Source: Podaxis mareebaensis (lineage: Eukaryota > Basidiomycota > Agaricomycetes > Agaricales > Agaricaceae). Taken from it: a DNA stretch of 64,000 bases. The notes under the pieces were generated by a model, which was not told the origin of the DNA, ran no database searches, and was given only the letters and a program-made list of their open reading frames with translations. Of the stretch, positions 11,862 to 24,875 are shown in pieces (positions within the stretch are counted from its first letter, which is position 1; every line of letters begins with the position of its first letter). A program made the position numbers and the translations under genes. The stretch lies in contig JAEUWP010000523.1 of assembly GCA_018524725.1 (NCBI GenBank), positions 1 to 64,000 on the forward strand, given 5' to 3'.

Positions 11862-12558
11862 ATGGGTGCAGCTCAATCCAGGTCGGAGACCGACGAAAAG
11901 GTTTTCCAGAGCGAAACCCCAATTTCTGTACGTTCCGACCCACCTACTCCATGGTGTAATTTCCCACTTTGCATAGTTCTCGCCAGATGTCGTCAACCAG
12001 CTCTCTAACCGGTTAGAGTCTCCAGAGACTAGCCCCGAGCGACAGTCCTCTCTCGACGCCCACATTCGTGCCCGCATACAAGATGAGCTCGCTCATTTGA
12101 GGAGGGAAGAAGAGCACGTACAACAGGAAATTGAACGTGCTTTGGAGAAGGAGAACCTCGACAAGGAACGTGCTATGGCCGGTGAAGCTTCGGAAGGAGA
12201 CGGAAGTGGTGCTGGGGACGTCAAGAGCAGCGCGACGTTACAAGGAGACTTGGAGGAGATTAGAGAGAAAATTAGCAAGTACCAGTCGCGAAAGGAGTTG
12301 ACGGAATACCCCGAGGTGAGGAGTAACGGCGACGCCGTGATAGAATGCTACAGGTGCGTATGCTATATATCGACACCCCTATCCGCTCATACTCAATGCC
12401 GTCCAGACGAAATGCGGCTCGGCCCCTCGACTGCTGGAAGGAGGTTGACCGGTTTAAAAACTCTGTTGCAAAACTAGAGCAGGTACAGCCCCTTATTGTC
12501 CCCTTATTTCGTTCCTTTCTAACTGTTCCTACAGGAATACTTCAAGACCCTACAATAA
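11862..12558 (+). CDS. MIC19: MICOS complex subunit Mic19 (CHCH protein)
   Basis: Small mitochondrial intermembrane-space protein of the MICOS complex at crista junctions. It starts MGAAQSRSETDEKVF, with a Gly2/Ser6 N-myristoylation pattern typical of Mic19/Mic25. An intron follows PIS; next come FSPDVVNQLSNRLESPETS and a long acidic coiled coil (RREEEHVQQEIERALEKENL). The CHCH part spans two introns: AVIECYR joined to RNAARPLDCWKEVDRFKN, then EYFKTLQ and stop. Only two Cys (ten residues apart) are visible in this helix. The gene begins 107 bp after the DHX35 stop on the same strand and converges with the membrane-protein gene. Family is clear; Mic19 versus Mic25 cannot be separated from sequence alone, and fungi usually carry Mic19. 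Confidence 0.85.
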
Positions 12559-12657
12559 TACACTAGACAGGTACAACAGAGTGTCGACTACGCGTCCGTT
12601 ATGAATATGTTATTTGAACCCACCAACACAGTTCATGTCCACTTCATGTCTAAAATA

Positions 12658-13614
12658 TCAAAGTGCAGTTCCCACCGGGTACGCCTGATCACCTTGTGGC
12701 TGATACGCGTTGTCAGCACTGTGTTGCGAAGCCCTCGCACCGGGCATGGCACGGAAAAGGTAGCTCCAGAGAGAGGAAGTGGACTGGCGATCGCCTGCAT
12801 GCAGCGAGTTCCTGCTTCCTAGATTCCCCAGTGCAGCAAGGATGAGGTTTCCAGGAACCCGACCTTGACGTGACTCGCCACTTGCATTTGAGTTGGTGCT
12901 GATATTCGATACTTTATGCGGAATGGACTTGTCCGTGTCGCGTGAACCCGAACCTTGTCCTTGTTGATTCGTTGGATTATCAGTGTTACTACGGATGGAA
13001 TTCTGCGACAGCTTCTTAAGCGGATTTCGGGGAATAGGCCAAATAATAGAGCCTGTCCGACGCAACCGCTGCTCGATAGTCCAGGCAGGACGTGGCGGTG
13101 GGGTGTTTGGGTTGTCAAAGAGCATATGTTTGGCCTTTTCGGGGTCGAAAGCCTCCATGGGTGGCAGTGGCGCAGGCCCTTTTTCGTCCCCTACAAACTT
13201 GACCCGTTTGTCGTCTAGTGACCGCTTCAGCAGCGGTCGATGGGAAGGTTTCCTTGGACCGCTGATCTGCGCATTGCGTATGGTATTGTACCTCGTTTTG
13301 CGTTGTTTTTCCTGCCGCAGTGTGATCAGAAACGAGGTACATACAGATTTCTGCAATGAAACGTTACATACCATCTCCTGTTGCTGCTTCTGCCTGCTCT
13401 TCTTAATGGCCTTGCCCCAACAGACCCATATAAAAGTTATTGCGACGGCGAGGAAGGCACCGGCAACGACTCCGCCAACTATCGCTGGAACGGGGAGGGA
13501 TGGCCGTGCGTTAACATCTGGGCCAGAGGTTGGACTGATGGAGAGGATCGTAGTGGTAACGACCTCAACCTCAAGGCGAGGGTTGGTGGCGGGTGAAGGT
13601 TTGATTAATGGCAT
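12658..13614 (-). CDS. Uncharacterised single-pass membrane protein
   Basis: I do not recognise a named family. From Met at 13614 the protein has a short Ser/Thr/Pro-rich N-terminal segment, one strong transmembrane helix (PAIVGGVVAGAFLAVAITF), a basic juxtamembrane KKSRQKQQQE, and a long low-complexity tail rich in Ser, Asn, Pro and Arg ending QAYPVGTAL. The tail contains EAFDPEKAKHMLFDNP and RPAWTIEQRLRRTGS. The open frame extends upstream of 13614 to 13680 without an ATG, so an upstream or non-AUG start cannot be excluded. A GTATGT...GCAG segment of exactly 60 nt after QQQEM keeps the frame open and looks like an intron. This layout (short exterior, helix, disordered interior) is common in basidiomycete Ser-rich membrane proteins of unknown role. 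Confidence 0.65.
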   Translation of the reverse strand: MPLIKPSPATNPRLEVEVVTTTILSISPTSGPDVNARPSLPVPAIVGGVVAGAFLAVAITFIWVCWGKAIKKSRQKQQQEMVCNVSLQKSVCTSFLITLRQEKQRKTRYNTIRNAQISGPRKPSHRPLLKRSLDDKRVKFVGDEKGPAPLPPMEAFDPEKAKHMLFDNPNTPPPRPAWTIEQRLRRTGSIIWPIPRNPLKKLSQNSIRSNTDNPTNQQGQGSGSRDTDKSIPHKVSNISTNSNASGESRQGRVPGNLILAALGNLGSRNSLHAGDRQSTSSLWSYLFRAMPGARASQHSADNAYQPQGDQAYPVGTAL

Positions 13615-13765
13615 GAGCAGGAGCAAAATCTTGGGAAGCACCTCGGCATTGGGTGAAGCGGTCAAAGACGATCCGGACAACCGCAGGGTAATATAAGAAC
13701 GAGGCTGCCTCGTGCACCCCTGTGTTAATATTACCTATCTACATACATATATCATTGCTTCCCAT

Positions 13766-17015
<3,250 letters not shown>

Positions 17016-20000
17016 ATGGAAATCCAGCCAGAACAGACCCCCGACACAAAGCCTCCGTCCGTTCATTTCTCCCTCCCCTCTTCCCGTCATCCATCTCATA
17101 TCTCAGACAGTGCCAAACCTCAGGTGTCACGCGGAGCCCGTGCCTGCACAGTATGTCGTGCCGCAAAGGTCAATCTCGTCATCGCTCCCCATTCCCATGC
17201 CTCCCTCATCCTCGTCCCTAGATGAAATGTGTCGGTGCAGAAGACGGCCAGAAACAGTGTCAGCGCTGCAAACGCGCCAACGTCGAGTCCGTCCCTACCT
17301 CTCACCTCCTGCTTCTTTCCCTCAATCTTGCCGCTCATCAGATGTATCTTCGAGAAACACCGACGAGGTCGCAAACCAGGCTCAAAGTGCGCCCACCTTT
17401 TTTCTCATCGCTGTGCCTTACTAATTTCCGCCTGTCCCCTCATTCAAAGGCTTTCCGAGGCCTCGAAAATGCTTCGCCGCCTTGAGAAGGGTCTCAACTC
17501 GGCCAAGCTAAAGACCCAACCCGCCGACCCTAGAATGTCTGTCCCGTATTCGTCGCCGGAAACCCGTAATGTTCCCCAGGAAGCTATATACGGAGCTGCC
17601 CCTCCCTCCGAACCTGCATATGCCTCTCCTTCTTTCCCTCCCGACCTCCCTCCCCTAAATGTCCCTTCCCATTCTGCCCCTCCACCCTCCCTTCCTCCAC
17701 CGTCAGCTACTGCCTACCCGACCTCCGCAACTAGCTCGCATACCATGGACGTCGACGACGACGATGACCCAGACAAAAGCGACACCCCTCCATTCCCTGC
17801 GAAGCTTATCAAGCAAACCCAGCGTAATTCCTTCTTCCGCATCATCCTCAACACGGAAGAAACGCCTGTATCCACTTCTTCTCCCCCCAACCGTGGGCCT
17901 TCTTACACCCCCCCTCAACCAAACGCTGCACCCGTCAAGCCAGCCATCCCCGATCCCATCTCCATCGGGTTCATCACCGAGGCAGATGCTAGTGTTCTCT
18001 TTGATGCCCTTTACTTGCGCCTTAATCCTTTTATCAACCTCTTCGACCCTCAGCTCCACACGCATACCTATGTCCGCAATCGATGTCCGTTCTTGTTCAC
18101 CACCCTGATCATGGCTGCAGCCAAATTTTTCAAGCCCGAAGTATTCAAACAATGCCAAAAGTTGGCCAACGACCTTGCCTTCCGCGCTTTCCAGGAAGCC
18201 TGGAAAAGCGTCGAAGTCGTCCAGGCATTTGCCTGCTTGACATACTGGCGAGACCCCGAAGACAATGTAAGCACACTGCCATGTTTGACCTTTTGGGAAA
18301 AAAAAAAAGAAAGAAATTTAATAACCTTTACTGCAGCGCACATGGACATATATTGGATACGTAAGTGACATCGCCAAGCGCCCTTCATTGCCACTTCTAA
18401 GAATGACAATAGGCTTGTCGCATGGCTGTCGAACTCGGCCTTAATCGCTATGTGGCGACACCTCCGAACGAGACGATCATTCAAAAACTTGAGCGTCGTA
18501 ATCGAGAACGGACTTACCTCGTACTTTTCATTCACGACCGCAGCCTTAGCACTCAGACTGGCCGCCACTGGATGCTTCCTGAAAATGATGATCTTATCCA
18601 GAACTCCGGCATATGGCATCGCCACGGAGTTGACGATAAAGTTCGTCCCGAGGACGTCATCATAGCCGCCTTCGTCGAGTTGCGTCGTATCGCCGTATGC
18701 CAAATGCCCCTTTCGATCACGCCAAATTACTGTTCTCATCAGTTTATCTTTTACAGGCAGAAACAACCGACGTCTTTAGCGCGTCAAAGGGCTCTGGAGC
18801 TAACGATATCAATTACGAGGTCGTGTTGCGTAACTGCAATGCCAAACTCAACAAGTGGGGTGAGACCTGGCGTTTTGAAATGGGGCAAGGTCGGACCTTG
18901 GTTCTTGTTTCTTCATGATCACAATCAACTGACAGATCCACAAATGTTTTTAGCCAATGGAGAATCCTTCCATTTCTCCTTCCTTAAATTCTTCCGGCTA
19001 TATGTCAGGGTATTCCTGAACTATTTTGGCATCGCTTCGGGGTCATCTGTACGTCTTTGTTACACCGCGGATCACCGTGCACATCCACATCAACCTTAAC
19101 TCTCATTACTTCCTCTAGGGTGGAAGGCAGCATCACAGTGTGCAAGCACATTCTGTGTGTTACAGCAGTGCGAAAGAATCACTTCAGATTGTTACTAACG
19201 AGTTCACATCGTTGTCCATGCTGGTGTGTCCTTGGTCTTCTATTTTCAGCTCTTCACATCTAACGTGATGGCCGTATTCAGCGGTACGGACAGGAAACCA
19301 TCACGGTGATGACCGCCTATTCTGCGATCATCCTCCTCAAGGTAATTGATTGACTCTCATTGGATTTTGCCTTACTCACCGCCTTCACATGGCTATCTTT
19401 GGCAGCTTCTTCGTAGTCCCACATCGCCCAAAGAAGTCGTTGATACGGAAGAAGTTTACAGCCTCATTTTGAAGACTGCAGAGGCGTATGATAGCGCTGG
19501 CAACCCCTCCAACAATGCAGCTGTGCACGCTCGTTTCCTGCGCAGCCTTATCGAAGATGATAAACACCGGTTCGGACAAAGGGACGGCGGTGTACAGATT
19601 GATCCCCGACTTCAAGGTATGAACGCCGCATCTTTTCCATTGACGGCAATCTATTTTTGCACATCTGTTCATCGTTGTTGTTGACGGCCGTGTTTGTGTG
19701 TTTCCAGGCCAAAGTCACCCGCATGGTTCTGCTCAGAATTCGCCGACGCAGGCTTATCCCCATCAATCAGCACAACCGAATCGCGAAGCCTATTTTCCCA
19801 CTTCTCACGTCCAGCATCAACCTCAGCAGCACCAAACGCCACAGCCAAACGAATACTATGCTCCGGAGATGTCGCTACGAAACAGCGCCATCAATACCAG
19901 CAATATCAACGGAGGCACCGGTGGCGGCGCAAATACTGCTTCAATGCCATACTACAATCAAAACGGCTTCTACGTTATGGGTGGCAGCATGTATGCGACC

Positions 20001-20141
20001 GAACAGGATCAGAGCTATTACAAGAACATGTTCATCGAACTGGGTTTTGGCGAGCCAAATCCGCCGGTGGCGCAACATCTGCATCAGGGTTCGATGGCTT
20101 ATCCTCACCACATGCAACAGCACGCGAATTATGGCCATTAG
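17016..20141 (+). CDS. Zn(II)2Cys6 transcription factor with fungal-specific regulatory domain
   Basis: Predicted nuclear DNA-binding regulator. The zinc cluster is assembled from three exons: ACTVCRAAK, then MKCVGAEDGQKQCQRCKRANVE, then CIFEKHRRGRKPGSK, giving spacing C-X2-C-X6-C-X9-C-X2-C-X6-C. A coiled-coil dimerisation stretch follows (LSEASKMLRRLEKGLN). The middle is Pro/Ser-rich with an acidic run (MDVDDDDDPDKSD). The regulatory domain includes ADASVLFDALYLRLNPF, VVQAFACLTYWRDPEDN, ACRMAVELGLNRYV and RRNRERTYLVLFIHDR. The C-terminus is Gln/His/Asn-rich and ends HANYGH. The zinc cluster and linker resemble the PriB-like group of basidiomycetes, but I only recall this and cannot confirm it. 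Start ATG 17016 (MEIQPEQTPDTK) is the first in-frame Met. Target genes are unknown. Confidence 0.88.
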
Positions 20142-20513
20142 TTTCTCCCACTCACCACCTCTTTCGATGTACCGTATCTTGCTTTATATTACTTTTTTGT
20201 GTCTGTTTTCGACTTTGGAGAGCCATACCATGATTTTAGATATTTGTAATTAATCGCAGTCTCTTGATGTCTTGCTTGTTATATGTATAACACCATCATT
20301 TCGCCTCCACACCCAATCACTTAGTGCTGTCCTGTTATTAGCCAGTAATGCCATGTAATAATGACCTTGTCACCAACGGGAGCTTTGGTATGGAGCGCAA
20401 GATAAAAAAGGATTGGAACAGACAGAGGGCGTCTGATCGGCTTTTAACAGAACAATGAAGGTGAAGATAGATTACAGATCGATCTCCTAAAGCCGGCGGT
20501 GAGTCACGAGTCG
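20142..20513. other. 3' intergenic region between convergent genes
   Basis: A 372-bp stretch between the stop codons of the Zn2Cys6 gene and NUP37. It should hold both 3' UTRs. No coding segment, tRNA or repeat is visible. Confidence 0.5.
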
Positions 20514-21932
20514 ACACCAATGGTGAAAATGTGGATGTTGCAGCCAACGGCAGCTGCGATACGCGGTATTCCCCGCATAGCCAGGAAGTCGAAGTCCTCA
20601 ACTGAATGCGGTCGTGGGTTTACAGCGAACACCGTTGGCTGCGCGTGCACATAGTTGATATTGTGAACGTGAATAAGCGCCCCCTTTGCCGGCGAACGCG
20701 TGGAAATCGCAAAATATTCCGGGTATGTTGGCGACCAGCTGGTGTCAGATCGGGACAGAGAAGAGTGCGGAAGATTACTCGTCAGGGTGCGAGTGATTGG
20801 CTGTGAAATAAGCTGAACTCACCGAAACCGGTGACCACCCTCAGGGAAAGTATTGCCGGTAACAAACGGTTTACCACCCCGGAGATTTGAAAGGTCCCAG
20901 ATAGAAAATCTGGAACCGTAGACGGCGCCTATGCTACAATAGAAAATTAGGGTCGAAAGAAAGGGGAGGGTCGACGGAACTGGAGTCTTACATGTCGATG
21001 GTATCGCTTCGCCATGCGACGGAACCAGACCACTGTACAGGGTGACCGAGGGCAGAGGCAGCTAAGGCATGGGGATCGACGAGTTCAACGAGGCTTGAAT
21101 GCCGAAGGTGAGATCGATCGTCTTCCTCGGACCGCCAATCGGTAATGAAGACAGAGCCTCGACAATCTGCCACGAGGAACTCCTTGCTGGTGGAAGGGTG
21201 CGCAGTGACGGAAGTGAGGGGGTAAGAGAAGGGAATGACATATGCGGTTGGTTGGGGGCGTGAAGGAGTGACAGACCGTCCGTCGCCAGTTTGGTGGTTG
21301 TGTGAAGGGATGTCTATGGTGGGATGGAGGTCCCAGACCATGAGCATCTTATCATCTGCGGGCACAGGTCTGTGTGAGAGAGAGCTCGTGGAGGACACGG
21401 TGAGGATTATACCAGATACAGTTGCTACATAGCGGGTGCTGTCTTCTCCCCATCCCCCGCAAAATGTCATGTCATTGACCTTGCCATGATGACCACTGAG
21501 GCCTCCGCCGAAAGGAAAAACAGACTCTTCGCCGTCGGCCTTCTTGTTGAGAAGGTGGAGACCGAAATCGTCGCCCGCAGCTGCAAGTCTGAAGTCGTGA
21601 GCAACACGGTTATGGAGTAGGGGGTATATAAAGGGCATACTCGATGGACCAGTTGTCGCTGGAGGATGGTGAGACTGAGTTGGAGGACCACGCAACGGCT
21701 GTAACTCTAGAGCCAATATGGAATGAGGCGACACAGCGACATCCAGTGTCTGCCTGAGTATGGTGGTGCCTGTGGTAAGGACAGCGATGGCGGGAGAAAA
21801 GAAAAACAGACGTACAACGACGAGAACGTCGACAGAGTGGTCGCCACCGATGGCAAGGAGGTCCGTGGCGTCGTCGGAGGTGCAGGCTCTGAGGATGTGG
21901 ACTTGGGTTGGATGAGTATGTTTGAGGTCCAT
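20514..21932 (-). CDS. NUP37: WD40 nucleoporin, Nup37-like
   Basis: Predicted beta-propeller subunit of the Nup107-160 (Y) complex of the nuclear pore. It begins MDLKHTHPTQVHILRACTSD. WD-like segments are HDFRLAAAGDDFGLHLL, LSGHHGKVNDMTFCGGW, DDKMLMVWDLHPT, KEFLVADCRGSVFITDWR, VQWSGSVAWRSDTID, SRFSIWDLSNLRGG and SPTYPEYFAISTRSPAKGA. The end, FDFLAMRGIPRIAAAVGC, followed by HIFTIGVDS and stop at 20514, comes after three introns in the 3' half. Nup37 is found in many filamentous fungi and fission yeast but not in Saccharomyces. WD40 proteins are hard to name by eye, so this rests on the length, repeat order and the C-terminal block. It is divergent from the UMP kinase gene. Confidence 0.68.
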
Positions 21933-22237
21933 GGTGACTGGTCAGGGTTGAACACTGAACGTCCGACGTCTGACGTCCGACGTTGACCAGCTCGTGTTCT
22001 TATGCCACCACGACACGGCCCAAATCCCTGGTTACTCCTCGGTCTCTCTGCCACCTCCTTTGCTGTCTTCTTCCTTGTCGTCAAGCACCGCGAGCAGTCC
22101 AACCCGGCATCCCAGCAGCCCCGGCAGGCAGACCACCCCCTCGTGCCTCCCCGCCACAAGGACTAGTTCGCTATCCTCCAGTCACATCGATAAGATTTCC
22201 GACTGATTGATTTCTCGTCTCTACCTGCAACTTCCAA
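21933..22237. promoter_or_regulatory. Divergent promoter of NUP37 and UMP/CMP kinase
   Basis: A 305-bp gap between two start codons. A short direct-repeat patch, GTCCGACG and close copies, sits at about 21961-21984. No RNA gene is seen. Confidence 0.4.
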
Positions 22238-23077
22238 ATGAGCTCAAAGTCCCCAGCCTTTGACAATTCCAAGGTCGTTGTTGTCTTCATCCTTGGTGGC
22301 CCTGGTGCAGGCAAGCATCCTCTCCCTCCTCTTCCCCGTTGTTACTCACTTCCCTTTCTCAGGCAAGGGTACCCAATGCAGTAAGCTAGTCAAGGACTAC
22401 AACTTTTGCCACCTCTCCGGTACGTGCCTTCCACTCTCTGTCGCTCCCCTCTCACCCCTCCATCAAAGCTGGCGATCTCCTGCGTGCCGAGCAAAACCGT
22501 GAGGGCTCCGAGTACGGCGAGCTTATCCGGAACAATATTCGTGAGGGAAAAATCGTGCCATCCTACGTTACCCTCAAGCTCCTCGAGAATGCCATGGCTG
22601 ATGTGCTGAAAACAAAATCCGGTGAAGACAAAGGCTGGAAGGATGCTCATGGTCGCTTCCTCATCGATGGTTTCCCTCGAAAGATGGACCAGGCTCAGCT
22701 GTTCGATGACGAGGTTAGAAATTTCTCAAAGACTCAAACTCTGTCTGACACGTCCATAGATCTGTCTATCTTCCTTGGTTATCTTTTATGACACATCGGA
22801 AGAAGTCCTGGAACGCCGTCTCCTCGAACGAGCTAAAACCAGTGGGCGTGAGGACGACAACATAGAGAGCATCCGGAAACGTTTTAGAACATACAAGGAA
22901 GAGACTATGCCAGTCATCAGGTATTATGAAGGCCAGGGCAAAACCGCCAAAGTGAGTTCATCCATTCTCCCTGCAAACTATTCACCTAATTGCTCGTAGA
23001 TTGATAGCTCTGGTACAATCGACGAGGTTTATATGGCTACAACCGATGTTATCAACAAAGTCCTCTCCTCCCACTAG
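22238..23077 (+). CDS. URA6: UMP/CMP kinase (adenylate-kinase fold)
   Basis: Phosphorylates UMP and CMP (and weakly AMP) with ATP in pyrimidine nucleotide synthesis. The P-loop GGPGAGKGTQC is split by an intron after GGPGA. Then come [50 protein letters not shown] (an NMP-kinase signature), [28 protein letters not shown] (a short lid, as in the UMP/CMP group) and [13 protein letters not shown], ending NKVLSSH. The start [21 protein letters not shown] is the first ATG after the promoter. There are five short introns. Short lid and overall motifs separate it from mitochondrial adenylate kinases. It converges with the lipid-kinase gene (89 bp apart). Confidence 0.92.
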
Positions 23078-23166
23078 CAATGTCGAATAAGCTGCATTTG
23101 TTAACTGGGTCGTTCCTCTACGACATAATTGGATACACCTTTGGAATATAACGGAATAAAATTTGG

Positions 23167-24473
23167 TCAACCGTACACTGCAAATCCTGCATCAGGGCCC
23201 GGCGCGACTACCAACGAGACTGCTTTCCCTCCTCCCTCGATGGTGGAAATCCACCCATCAGAGCAAACCAAGTGGGCTTTTCCGTCATTACCATCCTGTG
23301 AAGATAGAGTTGTGTATCATGCCCACAAACAAATCAACCAGAGAGAGACGCACGGGTGTCCATTCCCATCCGCCGCATCTGATGTATTCCACTACGGGAG
23401 GCCCATCGCCCTCGTCCACGATTTGACCACGTTCATCGTACTTCAGACCAACGTGAATCCCGTCCATATATGCACCTCCCATTACCTTCCAGATTTTGTC
23501 CACGTACTTATCTCTGGCCTCCTTGTCATCCGCATCAACCGAAGGATCACGTATCGGCCGTATGATAACGATGTCGCACGTAGCCCCACTGGATGGTAGC
23601 GTTCGAGCCAATGGCATGATCCTAAATTCCGGTTCTAGTCGGTCGACATTGACCGTGGAGAGAAAGTAACAGAACGGCCCTTTGAGTTCTACGGTGGGAG
23701 TTGATTCTGGGTGGTCCATGAATTGATGCAGTGCTTGGTCATAGATTTGCACGGCGCCCGATGGGCTTGGGAAAAGTTTGACGGACGCGTTGTACCACCG
23801 ATTGCTATTTTGTCGGGCTGCCACCTTGAACCTATGAGACGACCAATTAGCTCGCACCGTGACTTGATACCGGATGGAACGCTTACCTTTCAATCCCAGG
23901 CATTTCCTTCCTGAGTGCCTCGGAATCATGGAGGATTGTGGCGTGAAGGGATGTAGACGTGACCACAGAAGAAATAGCAACCTTCGGTGTCGTCTGAGAA
24001 CCAGGCGCTGGGACGAATGTCGTGACAGAGAGTGCGAGGGGGATGCCATTATGCCCGTCGAGATACGAGTGCAGAGATTGCAGTTTATATTCAACATTTG
24101 AAATATCTTCCGGCTCTGTGGGCGGAAAGAGGGAAGAATACAGCGCATTGGCTGTTCCTGCTGGTACCAGAATGAAAGAAATGCGAGGTAGAGTTACCAG
24201 AGCCTGTTGCAGATTCTGGGAGGAATTAGGAAGAAGTTGGTTGACCACCTCGTGCAGAGTACCATCGCCCGATACGAGGACAATAGTAAGATTCGAAGGA
24301 TTTTGTTGGGCGTATTCTGCCACAAGAGTCCCTGCATGTCCAGGATATTCGGTCGCTACGACGTGATCAGCATTGATATTCCGCTTTTCAAGCAGAGGGA
24401 GGACATGTTCTTGCACGAGTGATTTTGCTGACCCAGAGCCAGAGACAGGATTGTAGATGATGGAGAGAGGCAT
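23167..24473 (-). CDS. Diacylglycerol/sphingosine-kinase-like lipid kinase
   Basis: Contains the DAGK catalytic fold. The N-terminus PLSIIYNPVSGSGSAKSL and the nucleotide site VLVSGDGTLHEVVNQLL are diagnostic, followed by SFILVPAGTANALYSSLF. A second half has RWYNASVKLFPSPSGAVQ, ELKGPFCYFLSTVNVD and RIMPLARTLPSSGATCDIV. An intron near 23289-23347 removes an early stop and adds HLVCSDGWISTIEGGGKAV and APGPDAGFAVYG, ending at 23167. Start ATG 24473 (MPLSIIYNP) is at the expected family position; an in-frame ATG at 24611 would add an unconserved 46 residues. No membrane helix or C1 domain is visible. The lipid substrate (diacylglycerol, ceramide or sphingoid base) cannot be decided. Confidence 0.82.
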
Positions 24474-24875
24474 CGAAGACCAAATTGTCCGATCTTGTGA
24501 TCTGTCGCAATGATCTTGTACGCAAATGTCCACTGAGTCAACTATCCTTACTGCTCGGCGACCACCCAGCGGTCCCTCAACCCCCTTATGCGTTATATGA
24601 AAGCTCCACATACACGCTTCCCGGCCACCTATTTACCCTTATGGAAAACAATTTCTGCTCATAAACTCCTGTAAGCCAATCATCTCATTCATAACGCTAA
24701 GGTGGGTATGCTCGCTAATCACTTACACTCCATTCAGCTGATACCGGGCAATTCAGAATGCCCATATAGAAGTCTAAATCAAGTGATAAATGCATAAGAT
24801 ACATAAGGCCGCACTTGTATTGCCGCTCTCTACCCAACCCGTTACAGAATCCTTTGCCTCGTGAAAGATTTCATC
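24474..24875. promoter_or_regulatory. Divergent promoter of lipid kinase and hydantoinase/oxoprolinase
   Basis: A 402-bp gap between start codons. It holds a CCAAT box at 24676-24680 on the plus strand and a tiny upstream frame starting at the ATG near 24641 that stops after seven codons. No larger gene is seen. Confidence 0.4.

Noticed and set aside
11769..12077. Minus-strand open frame over the MIC19 5' exons
   Set aside because: Shadow of MIC19; the plus-strand reading with an N-myristoylation start and CHCH end is far better.
12983..13696. Plus-strand open frame of about 237 codons over the membrane-protein gene
   Set aside because: Antisense shadow of a low-complexity coding tail; no family similarity and no splice-linked partners.
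21961..21984. Short repeats of GTCCGACG/GACGTCTGACG as an operator array
   Set aside because: Only two or three imperfect copies over about 25 bp; too little to claim a regulatory array.
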